A stretch of DNA of 64,000 bases, from contig OU696579.1 in the NCBI GenBank assembly GCA_916048095.2, positions 124,001 through 188,000 of the forward strand. The letters are read 5' to 3'. A program made the translations under genes and the position numbers. A model generated the notes under the pieces. It was not told the origin of the DNA, did no database searches, and was given only the letters and a program-made list of their open reading frames with translations. Numbering within the stretch: position 1 is the first letter of the stretch; every line of letters begins with the position of its first letter. Below, piece after piece: positions 22,671-33,200 of the stretch. Source of the DNA: Sacculina carcini. Its lineage: Eukaryota > Arthropoda > Thecostraca > Sacculinidae.

Positions 22671-23019
22671 TGGACACAAGTTGCGTTGTACGGTCGTTCA
22701 CCCTTCACTGTATAATACATTCATTCGCACATCAATCACGCCACTGTTTGCATCCGCCGTGCTGCTACAAACTTATAGAACAAATAGGTCGTGCAATCTG
22801 ACTGATATGTAATTAGCTGAATATTCACATTACACCGCAAAATCATAGTCATTCACTCCTGTTTCCTTCTCTAATTCAAATGAACAAGGCAACTGAGAGA
22901 ACTCGCAACGCCCAATGTTTCGGGACGTTCGAGGGTGCAGATTTGTCACTCATCTACTGCCATACTGATGAAATTTGGACGACAACAAAATCCATTATTG
23001 TAGTTATAGAAGTCACTAT

Positions 23020-23117
23020 AATCTCTAGGGAATAGGTATTTTGAGAATTATGACACCAATTATATCTATCAATTATATCTAGGGAATAGGTATTTTGAGA
23101 ATTATGACACCAATTAT
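23020..23117. repeat. Short tandem duplication, two copies
   Basis: CTAGGGAATAGGTATTTTGA followed by GAATTATGACACCAATTATA occurs twice, about 53 bp apart, almost unchanged. Confidence 0.85.
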
Positions 23118-23196
23118 AGACGAATTTATTATAGCAGAAAATCTGTAACAAATCACGACAAATGCACAGCATAAGCGCATAACATCTAATATATGC

Positions 23197-23199
<3 letters not shown>

Positions 23200-23230
<31 letters not shown>

Positions 23231-23395
23231 CATACCAGCGAAAAATCGTGCGGTTTCTGTCCCTAAAAGATCCGAGCTACGTGTGTCTCGTTAACTCGGC
23301 GCCATTTTGCTTGGATCGTGACAAAATCTTGTAAACCCCCAGTGATTATAACCGTAAATCAGGCATAAGCAGCAATCACAGGATATCATTTGACG
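23200..23395 (+). repeat. Repeat A, forward copy beside (CA)n(TA)n
   Basis: After (CA)n(TA)n at 23200-23230 comes TGCGGTTTCTGTCCCTAAAA, GATCCGAGCTACGTGTGTCT and CGTTAACTCGGCGCCATTTT. The same block in reverse orientation lies at 25395-25560, also ending against a (TA)n run. Confidence 0.75.
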
Positions 23396-23794
23396 TTTAC
23401 GTTCTGCTATATTATGAGTAGGGTGACATTTTGCTGCAAATACAACTTTTTGATCAGAGACCCTATTCATCTGAAGAAACACAAAAATATATATTCTTAG
23501 ATCTGAGGTAAGTATTAAAGGAGCTATAAATGCAACTTTTTGTTTTTAGAGCTACCTTTTTCAATTTTGAGAGCAACTATTTGACCTTTACGAAAAAAAA
23601 TTAACTTTTAGATAAATTATTTTAAAATTTCACGACGAATATTTATTTCTAGTTATACAATGCAGCATATATCCATGCACTGTCAACACAAACTCGATAA
23701 ACATGTCGTATCTGGAAGACGGGTGAGCATTGTGTGGAAATGTGGTGCTAGGCATCCTGCGTGTGCACGCGCCCATACACACTATACATATATA

Positions 23795-23977
23795 CAGAGC
23801 CGTAGCAACCGCCCCACGTACCCCCGGCCGGGGGGCTTCGAATGTTGAGGGGCCCCGTTGCTTCACGTATTATGTGATTATGTCTAATAAATACATTCAT
23901 TATTTGGTGATTTATTCATAATGGGGCCCCAAGTGTTGCCTTCGGAGGAGGGCCCATAATTCCTCGCAACGGCTCTG
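23795..23977. mobile_element. hAT-type MITE with 8-bp target duplication
   Basis: Ends CAGAGCCGTAGCAACCG and CGCAACGGCTCTG are inverted copies with one mismatch. Flanks CATATATA (23787-23794) and CATATAGA (23978-23985) agree at 7 of 8 positions. The inside is GC-rich (GGCCGGGGGGC, GGGGCCCC) and non-coding. Confidence 0.8.
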
Positions 23978-24239
23978 CATATAGACAGTATAATATAGAC
24001 ATAGCACACTGAGTGTTATAGACACGTCCATATATGAATTAAATTTGTAATCTAGTGTTTATATTTTTCGAGCAGACTTGGAGCAACTAGCTAGACCAAC
24101 AGCACTTGCCGATAATTGTCGCATAATCAGATTATGCTTTTATCCTCAAAATCCACTTGGATTCTAGAACATTGATGCGAAATTAATGCCGAGTGATTCT
24201 GTCAAATTATATCGTAGATTTAGTATGTGGCGATCAGAC

Positions 24240-24483
24240 AGCAGCGACATAGCAAGACAACCTGCCTATTGTGGTTTCATTACGCACTACTTGACATAAC
24301 AAGACAGCCTGCCTATTGTGGTGGCATTACGCTTTACTTGACATAGCAAGATAACCTGCCTATTGTGGTGGCATTACGCTTTACTTGACATAACAAGACA
24401 GCCTGCCTATTGTGGTGGCATTACTCACTACTTGACATAGCAAGACAGCCTGCCTATTGTGGTGGCATTACTCACTACTTGAC
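24240..24483. repeat. 47-bp tandem repeat, five copies
   Basis: CCTGCCTATTGTGGT recurs every 47 bp, with units of the form TTGACATAGCAAGACAACCT plus a GCATTACGCTTTAC-like spacer. Confidence 0.9.
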
Positions 24484-25009
24484 GTTTAATTTCTATAACT
24501 GAGCTTGCCTGCAGTCGAAATCATTACTGGGAAAAATGAGAACTGCAATGCATCCTGCACTACGCTACTGCCAGCGAGGTGGCAGCAACGGTGTGAAACA
24601 CAATCTCAGCACAATCGCCAATTTTCAAAACGTATCTAAAATAGAAAGGACAACGTGAAACATGCAGTGATTGCAAAGCAAAAAGTGAATTCAGTGCATA
24701 AAATTTAGCAAAACATTAAGCTAAAATGTTTAGCATATTTTTTGCTATTTACCAGTAGTGAGGTGACAGATTATGAAGCATACAATCCTAGCACAACTGC
24801 GAATGCTCAAAAAAGTATTCAGTAATGATTGTTCAATGTGAAATACAACTTTTTGTCACAAAGTACGATTTTCATAATCAAATGGTTTTTCACCACCTTT
24901 TTGCAGGTTTCAGTGATATTTCTGAAAATTTTGTGTTTGTGTGTCCCCATGTGTTTGTGTCGTTGTGTGCGTTCATATCTAAATGTGCGAGTATATGGAT
25001 GTGTATGTT

Positions 25010-25275
25010 TATGTGAAGGTGTATATATGTTCACAAAGTAAAGTAAATAACCTCTTTGGCCTTGCTTATACACGACCTTCACTGTCAATGCAACACTGGC
25101 ACTTGGCTACGTGTTTGTTTGTGCGCGTGCGAATGTGTGTGAACTCTGTGCTGGGTACGTTTGCGACTAGAGTACACTTGCGATTTGTGTGTATATTCGT
25201 GAGCGAGTAAATTGAGCCGACATGTGTGTTCTCTGTAGTCTATGTGTGTTCTCAAGGTAGTCTGATCGTGTGCAA
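25010..25275. repeat. Dispersed repeat, copy 2
   Basis: Matches 5880-6290 over several blocks in the same order (CTTATACA, TGCAACACTGGC, CTACGTG, ACACTTGCGA, GAGCCGACATGTGTGTTCTC). It is non-coding and of unknown class. Confidence 0.6.
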
Positions 25276-25394
25276 TAATCGCACCAAGACTGACCTCATA
25301 AGCGTGATTATTAAACTTTTCCTCGCTACATAGCAAGCAACGATAAGAAACATGTTGAACTATTTATCTGCAATGATAATTTGGCTTGCGTTGA

Positions 25395-25560
25395 CTTCTG
25401 GTTTGTAATATCCTGTGATAGCTGCTCAAAACTGATTTACGGTTAAAAATCACTGGAGGTTTAATGGTTTTACAAGATTTGTTTACGATCCGTGCAAGAT
25501 GGCGCCGAGTTAACGAGATACACGTAGCTCGGATCTTTAAGGGACAGAAACCGCATTTTC

Positions 25561-25591
<31 letters not shown>
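25395..25591 (-). repeat. Repeat A, inverted copy beside (TA)n
   Basis: The reverse complement reads TGCGGTTTCTGTCCCTTAAA, GATCCGAGCTACGTGTATCT and CGTTAACTCGGCGCCATCTT, matching 23236-23395. The (TA)n run at 25564-25591 abuts the same end of the repeat as in the forward copy. Confidence 0.75.
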
Positions 25592-26195
25592 GGAAAATAC
25601 CAACATTTTCGGTCACCTATTATTTTCCGTGACCGAAGTCGGTTTCTTCTTATGCAGGAACAAATTTAGATTAGGAAATTAGGCCGAACCCCCACTTGAA
25701 CTGCTCAGAAAGTGTTTACAGACAAATGGACACAGGAAGCATAAGATAAGGCTCGCTCGTCTGAAAAACGCCAAATTTATTTTACGGCTTAAAGCTACCT
25801 CGCACCAAAAATAGCAGCGTATAGCACGATAAACACGTAAAACACGTACAAAGTAGAGCACATGAGCTCAGTCGACTCTGCTCGAAGAAAGACGGGCGGC
25901 CACCATATCACAACTTGCCGACACATGCTAATCTGTTGAAAGATCCTTCAACAGCGCAGACCGAGCGTTCTTCAGTTTATCAAGACGTTTCTTCAAGTGA
26001 CAATTTGTTGTTTCCAAATCCTCTATTACATTTTGCGACTCCCTCAGCTACAATACACACAAAACACACACATGTATGTATGACGCATGTGAAAAACACA
26101 AATGATTACTACTGTTGTCAAACGTTTCGGTCGTCACACCATTTTCAGTGATTTTAGACTGACTTGTTTATCCTTACATCATGTCATAAAATCAC

Positions 26196-26197
26196 AT

Positions 26198-26288
<91 letters not shown>

Positions 26289-26290
26289 GG
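26196..26290. repeat. (CA)n(TA)n microsatellite
   Basis: (CA)9-10 is followed by about 75 bp of TA repeat. Confidence 0.95.
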
Positions 26291-26419
26291 GATCAAAATT
26301 AGCAAACAAGTTCAAAAGATAGTTCATGCAATAAGTAGTGTGGTATAATAAAATACGACAAATGGCTCAAGGGCACATTGAGCTTAGACATCACGAGACT
26401 ATAAATTCGTAGTCAAATG

Positions 26420-27305
26420 AGGCCAGTTATTGGTGAGGACAATAATTGTCTTATCCAACTATTGGTTACGTCCAGTGGTCACACGAGTACAATACTAGCC
26501 AATAATTGTCCGGGGAAAAACATTGGCCTGGCCAATAACTCTACCGACAAAATGAAATTCAACTTTTCGAGTCAATTATTGGCCTGTAATTATATATAAT
26601 TATTGGCATGAACAATTACATTAAATTATAAATATATGTAATCATACACAATTGTTGGCTTTTCCAGTGCAATTACAGTGCATTATGACGCTGAAAATGA
26701 TTAAATACTCGCGCAATGCAAATATTCGATCCTCCGTTTTTCATCATATGCGCTGAGGCAACATGTGCAATGAATCCATTCATTTGCTTGATGGCCCGTG
26801 TTTTGTGGTGCGGTTTTTCCGTTTAGTGTTATATTGTGGTAAATTTACGTTGAGGTAAATGTTGTGTTAGTGTTATGTTTTGGTAAATAAACATAGAGAA
26901 CAATGATGTGAACATGGTGATGAATGAAATCAACGAAACAACTGTGTTTTCGGATATTTTCCAAAAACACCAAGCGTTACGAAATGCTACGCATAAACAT
27001 TGGAGTAGGAGACACTGTATGGAGATGCTGAAGGAAGAAATGAAATCGCTCAAAAGCACCAGCACCAAGGCAAAGCGTCATCACTACTGAAACAATCACA
27101 GTCGTAACAGCCAAATAAACTACACTGATACTGTAGTGTACTCTGCACAACACTCACTGATTTGGTCAATCACTGGCTCCATATGACCACTCGCGAGCCA
27201 ATTATTCACCAAAACCGTTATTGGTTCCGCCAATAATTGAACTCAACAAGACAATTAATAGCGAATCATTGTCCTGGTGGAAAATTAACCTCTTGTGACC
27301 GCGAC
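26420..27305. other. Two clusters of AATAATTG/CCAAT palindromic motifs around a short ORF
   Basis: Positions 26430-26660 and 27185-27285 carry many copies of CCAATAATT, its complement AATTATTGG, and palindromes such as GACAATAATTGTC. Near the outer edges are GTGGTCACACGAG (about 26475) and CTCTTGTGACCGC (about 27290), which are nearly inverted copies. The ~500 bp between contain a 60-codon frame at 26908-27090 (MNMVMNEINETTVFSD...MKSLKSTSTKAKRHHY) without a recognised domain. The layout suggests a non-autonomous transposon with motif-rich ends; this is inference. Confidence 0.4.
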
Positions 27306-27339
27306 TCACAACGCCTAGTTTTCGTTGTGAAATATAATC

Positions 27340-28968
27340 TACATTGGGGTGACATTTCTTTTACGAATTTTGAATTCCAATGAGTGCGGGTAATGTAATG
27401 GTTCCATTTGCTTCAAAAACACTGTATAAAATATTTGTGTAAAATATCAATATTTAGAACTAGCTTTAAGATGTTAGTTTCAATATTTTTGACCAAAAGA
27501 CCATATTTCCCACATTTTTTATTCCACTCAAACAAATTGAGTCTTTAATTTTTATAATAATCAAAATATAACTATAAAAACTTGAAACATAAACTATACA
27601 TCAGAAAGTCAGCCCAGTTGATATATAGATAAATCATATTATCACATGATTCGCGTTTACCGTCGCATAATAGCCAGACCGCCTGCTATCTTCATTTTTT
27701 GCTGCTGAAAAGTCACAAATATGCTTTTCAGCTAACTGTAGAAGAACATGTTTTTAGTATTAACAGATAGTCTTAAGATAGTCTCGAGAGTCTTAACAGT
27801 CTTAAGAGCGTGGATGCGGTGTGAATCAGTCACGAAAAATCTTTCGAATGATAATTTTTTTTATAAAACTGTCAATGATGTTCATTATACTGAACAGTCT
27901 TGATTTAGTCAGGTTTAGTCAGTCTTGGTTATTGTGAAGTCTATGAATAAGATATAATTTCCCATTTATTCGGCGTGGAGCATACCGCCAGATGGATGGT
28001 GAAAATTGTGAACACCAACAGAATTGTACTTTTCAAGTGCGAGTTTCTAAGAACAAGTTCTTCTCGGAGCAAGTATATGGAATAAGGCCTTTAACCATAT
28101 TCGCTACATCTACGCGACAGCATAGTCCAGGAATCCTATAGCAGCAAGGCTCCAGGAACGGATACCACAGTACTCAATTCTCCCAGTTTGTACCCAGACG
28201 CTGAGCAAGCCAAGGCAACAACCGCATCTTTCGCCGAACATCAGCGGTGTAAGAGTGGAAGGCTTGTGACTCTCGCCTGCTTGATGAAGATGTCGATATG
28301 GAAACAAAGCTTATGCATGTGAATGAGGACACGAAAAGTCAATGTAGATCTGTCTGTTGCGATATCCAGTAAACATCTGGCATACTTTTCAACAACTACA
28401 TCAAGACTGTTCAGTATATGAACATCGAATGAACTTTTGTTGACAGTTTTGTACAAAATAATCCTACAAGTGGTTAATATATATACGATTTCGCAGCGCA
28501 TGGAGTGGCGATAATGAAGTTGACTAACAAATTATGAATACTAAAAACATGTTCTTCTACAGTTAGTTGAAAAGCATATTTGTGACTTTTCAGCAGCAAA
28601 AAATGAAGAGATCAGGTCTGGCTATTAGGTGACGGAAAACGCGAATCAAGTGATCATGTGATTTATCGATATATCAACTGGGCTGACTTTCTGATGAATA
28701 GTTTATGTTTCAAGTTTTTATAGTTATATTTTGATTATTAAATACAGGTTATAGTGAAAAACATATCTAATTTGTTTGAGTGTAATAAAAAATCTGGGAA
28801 TCATGGCCTTTTGGCCATAAATCTTGAAACTTTAACCGTTCAGAGCTAGTACTAATACTTTCTAATAATAGTTTATACCGTGTTTTTCTAGGAAATGGAA
28901 CCGTACTTCTACCAGCACTCATTGAAATTCAAATGTTCGTAAAATAACCTAATGTCACCCTAATGTAT
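27340..28968. mobile_element. Foldback element with terminal inverted repeats of about 430 bp
   Basis: The left arm (27345-27768) and right arm (28543-28964, reversed) align over almost their whole length. Shared blocks include GGGGTGACATT/AGGGTGACATT, CAATGAGTGC, ACTATAAAAACTTGAAACAT, CAGAAAGTCAGCCCAGTTGA and AGAAGAACATGTTTTTAGTA. Similarity is lowest in the middle of the arms. The ~770-bp interior has no recognisable transposase; an 86-codon minus-strand frame at 28241-28501 is unfamiliar. No clear target duplication is visible. Arms this long are typical of foldback-type or long-TIR DNA transposons. Confidence 0.7.
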
Positions 28969-29358
28969 ACACACACAATGAGGGCAGGATATGAATGATA
29001 CAAAAAGCTACAAATTACCAGAGTATGCACAATAATTAAAATAATTAAATAAATAAATAATTATAATATGCACAGTAATTATCAGTGCATAATAATTAAA
29101 GCAACAGCTAGAGATTGGTTACACACAGACTAAGCAGATTATGGGTTGATGGACAACTACCACACACAACTCAGGCACGCACCTACATACACATGCACAC
29201 ACACACAAACACAAAGCCCAACTGATGGAGCATTTGTTGGCGCTTGTGGCATAGCAGACCGTATAATATATAGGCCGGGTACACACACACACACACACAC
29301 ACACACAAGCGCAAACCATTGTCAAGTGCAGATCGTACTAGTAGAATGGATAGCAAGT

Positions 29359-29948
29359 CTAGAGTCGCCTAAAGCGCTGCTGTCGCTCCATAGCCTTCTT
29401 AGCGGTGTCTAACTCGTCCATTTGCTGTCGTGTTTCACGCAACTGTCCCACCGGTAACGTCAACACAAACAAACGTATACACAAAGTGCGTCGTAGACAC
29501 GTTCGTTCATGACTGTACACAATAAGCAAAACAATAGAGAATAGAAGTAGCAACGTGACGACTTGATTAAACAACCTGACAAACAGCTAGCAGCTAGCGA
29601 GAAAAAGGCAGTCACCTCTCGTTGCAGCTTTCTGCGCTCCTGTTTCAATTCTTCCTCCGATTTTTCAGCGATTTCGGCCGCCATTTTGTAACGTTGAACC
29701 TGGTTCTCTAGACGTTGTACCTATAAAACACGCGATACCCCTCGAGTATATATGAAAGTTTTGACATATATGATGTGAGAGAAAACACACAAAGTTGGCT
29801 AAGATCAGTCATGCTGTTCTGTATGTCATAATATATGCGTGTGTGTGTGTGTGCATTCGTGCTTCTCTGTGTGCTGGCAATCTAACAAATATAGTCAGTA
29901 TTCTGACAATTCTGCTCATTTGTGTCAAATATAGTGAGTTTGTTACAA

Positions 29949-30013
<65 letters not shown>

Positions 30014-30155
30014 CATATATGACTTGAAGTTTAACTTCTTCAGACACAAGTATGTCTTTTGGGGTAAAAAAATACACACTTGTGTCTGAAGAAGTTCAAC
30101 TTCAACTTACTTCATATATCCACCAGACACGTGAGTACTCCACATATTTTCGATC

Positions 30156-30217
<62 letters not shown>

Positions 30218-33200
30218 TGTGCGTGTGTGTACGTACATTTGTCACATCATTGCACACAGTTGAAAGAAAGAAATGTAAACATATGTATGGTGAGAGAAGT
30301 CGGATACGCAGAAGCTTCTTGACGGACTTGTCGGGAATAAACATTTGAGATGAGCTACATGCATGAAGAAAACAATTACAATATACACTCTTCAATATAA
30401 TTGACTGACTAAATAACACTTATTAACAAACTAAGCTATTTCAGAGCAAAAGAAAACATCGCACACACGAACACTCACTGATACACACACTCCCGCAAAC
30501 ACAAACACACACATATCACGCACACACACACACACATTTACATACATACGGCCATTCCACTATACGCATATTAACATATTTGCACACAACAGCTCATGAA
30601 CACAAACGTGTTCATAAAAAAATCACTCGCACACATACGCATACACACACGTGTGTGTATGATCCGCGTTTGTCCTATAATATGCCTTACTCCTCTCTCT
30701 CTTCTAGTTTCCTATTTCCCCATGTGCAAAGTGCGTAGAGGCGATATGATAAGCTTATAACGCTTGAGTGCTTCCTGCGTTACTTAGTTCTCATTGTGCA
30801 ATAATAATAATAATAATAAAGTATAAAAACGAGCTGAAATTACAGAAACAAAACAGCTGAAATTGTTGAGCTAAAATCCAGCATAAAACAGGCAGAGCGG
30901 TGTTTGATGACGGATAATTACGTTTGTGTGCAGGTTGGTGATTTCTTGTTCAGACTTTTGCAGCTTGAAACGATATTCATCGACTTGCCGCGACACCTCG
31001 CCTGATAACACATATGCAACGCCAAACTTCACATTGTGCATCGCTCGAGCAAAAAACATTCTGCATTCTCTACAGCAAACTGCAAAACGAAATTTCATTA
31101 GATCCACAAAATAAAACATTAGTTTGAGATGAAAATAATCGACAAATCAATTTGGTAGCCGCTTTTGAGCGGATATAGCGAGCACCAAATATATATTGGA
31201 CAATTTTGTTACTCGTTCTAGGACAGAGGTTTAAGAACAGAAGACAGATCATACATACACATGCATACATATATCTCATTATTATATTATTAAAATAAAT
31301 GAACAATGCTTTAACAGATATTTCACACATACATTGGTATAAAAAATATTTTAAATGTTCTATAAATATAGTGTATAGATCAGTTAATAGAGGAGTAACA
31401 GTATAGTAATAGAACTTGCGTTATAATTAATATCAGTGTTGTATTCTATTTGGCGACGATTTAGAATGTTCCGTCTGGAAATCAATATATGAGCAACACA
31501 TGTGAAAATGCAGAGGATAGAGTAGATAGAGGATAGAGTAGATTGAAGGGCGTGCATTTGAGTCGTGCCTGAGACGGAGTCAGAACACTTGGTGATGTCC
31601 AGAGGACAGGTGGAGTTAGTTGACTCGGATGCCAAATGTCTCTGCTCCTCCAGCTGAAGTTTCAAACGTCGGAGCTGATCCTCCAAGTCGGCCTTCTCCT
31701 CGGCAATGCGGCGAAGGCGACAATCTGATAACAAACACCACCAATCTCGTCTCAAACCAACAATACGCCTTTGTATTTCACCCAGCACCAAGACATGCAC
31801 GAACAAGCCAGACACAATATCATAATTCAGCCATATACACATATGAAACGTGATATAAAACATATCAACTGGAGAAATAAAATGTAGCCATATCCATGAT
31901 CGATGAGTGATGTCATGGTCGTTTTTGGCCGATTTCAGTGGTTCTCAAACTGCTGAACGTAAATTGTGGTATGATAGACCTACTTTGTGATACAACTCAA
32001 GCATTTACCATTATGAGATATATATTAATAGTCGGTGAATTAGACAAGATATCACACCGTCAAGTACTAAGGCACGATATTATTTGGTCTGTTAGAGCTC
32101 TCATCACAAACTAATTTAGCTGTAGCGAATTGAATATTCCATGACTGAGCAGTAAAGCGGATGTTCATTAATTGCAAACACCGCATTTGTCCTGCATGCG
32201 CGCAATATGAGAATAATGTGTGCGTGTGTGAGCAAAATAACTAAATAGGAAGAGGAAAACTACCTGAGCGATCGCTATGCTACTCCGCCTTGTCATAACA
32301 GTCACGGTGAAGTTAGATTCTCGCTGCCTGAAGCAGTACCTCAGCGTTTAGTATGAGCGGTAGATTTTACTCAACTTGCGGTGCGTCCTCTTACAAAATG
32401 CAAAACATTAGTGAATTTGCGAGCGCTATGCACATGAAACAATAAGCCAGTGCCAATCCGAACAATTGGATAGGAAAACCGACCTCGTGTTCGAGCCCTG
32501 ATCACGAGAAGTCCCGGGGGCACCCATATGAGCATATGCTCCCCTCACGACCACCTAGAAATCACGCCATTGCAACTGCCTCAAGGCAGTAACTGACTGC
32601 AGTAACTGACACCAGCAGTGGTGAGTGGCCAACAAGAGGCGGCGTGGACTGTGCTTCTAGCGCCTGTAAGTGCAGCATCGATCTTCTGAAAGAAAGCTCT
32701 TCTTAGTGGCAGTTCTGTTTGATGAAGAGTACAGCCGATTGTGCGTAGTCTCCTACCTACAAACTTCACCAGTTTGACTATTCCTTGCATGTTACCGGTG
32801 TTCACCGCTATATTGTCGGTGAGAACAGCTTGAACATTATCTACACTTTTGTACTGCGGAAATACATCAAATGCTTCCTCAACAAGTACATTTCCTGTGC
32901 CAGCAACATTATGTAATCCCGTTAGTCAAGTGGGTCACACGAGCCCCACCTTCATAACTGAATGTTACACGATGTTATGCTGTGAAACCTTTTCTAGGTG
33001 GATTCATGTACGCCTATATCTTTAAAAAGCATTGTATTTTCATCCAATTATCCATGCACACCAATTAAACACAACCGAAAACCGCCCAGACAACAACTGT
33101 AAAACAGCACATAGCGTGCGCCAAACAATAGAATTCATACTTGACTCAATATTACACATGATGTAGCATACCCTGCTCGCGGGCTGAATTTCTGGATAAA

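Noticed and set aside
28241-28501. 86-codon minus-strand frame inside the foldback element
   Set aside because: No recognisable transposase motif; cannot be called a gene from sequence alone.
32490-32520. Possible tRNA or tRNA-derived B box (GTGTTCGAGCCCTG)
   Set aside because: No cloverleaf or matching A box could be drawn; kept only as a hint of a SINE-like repeat.
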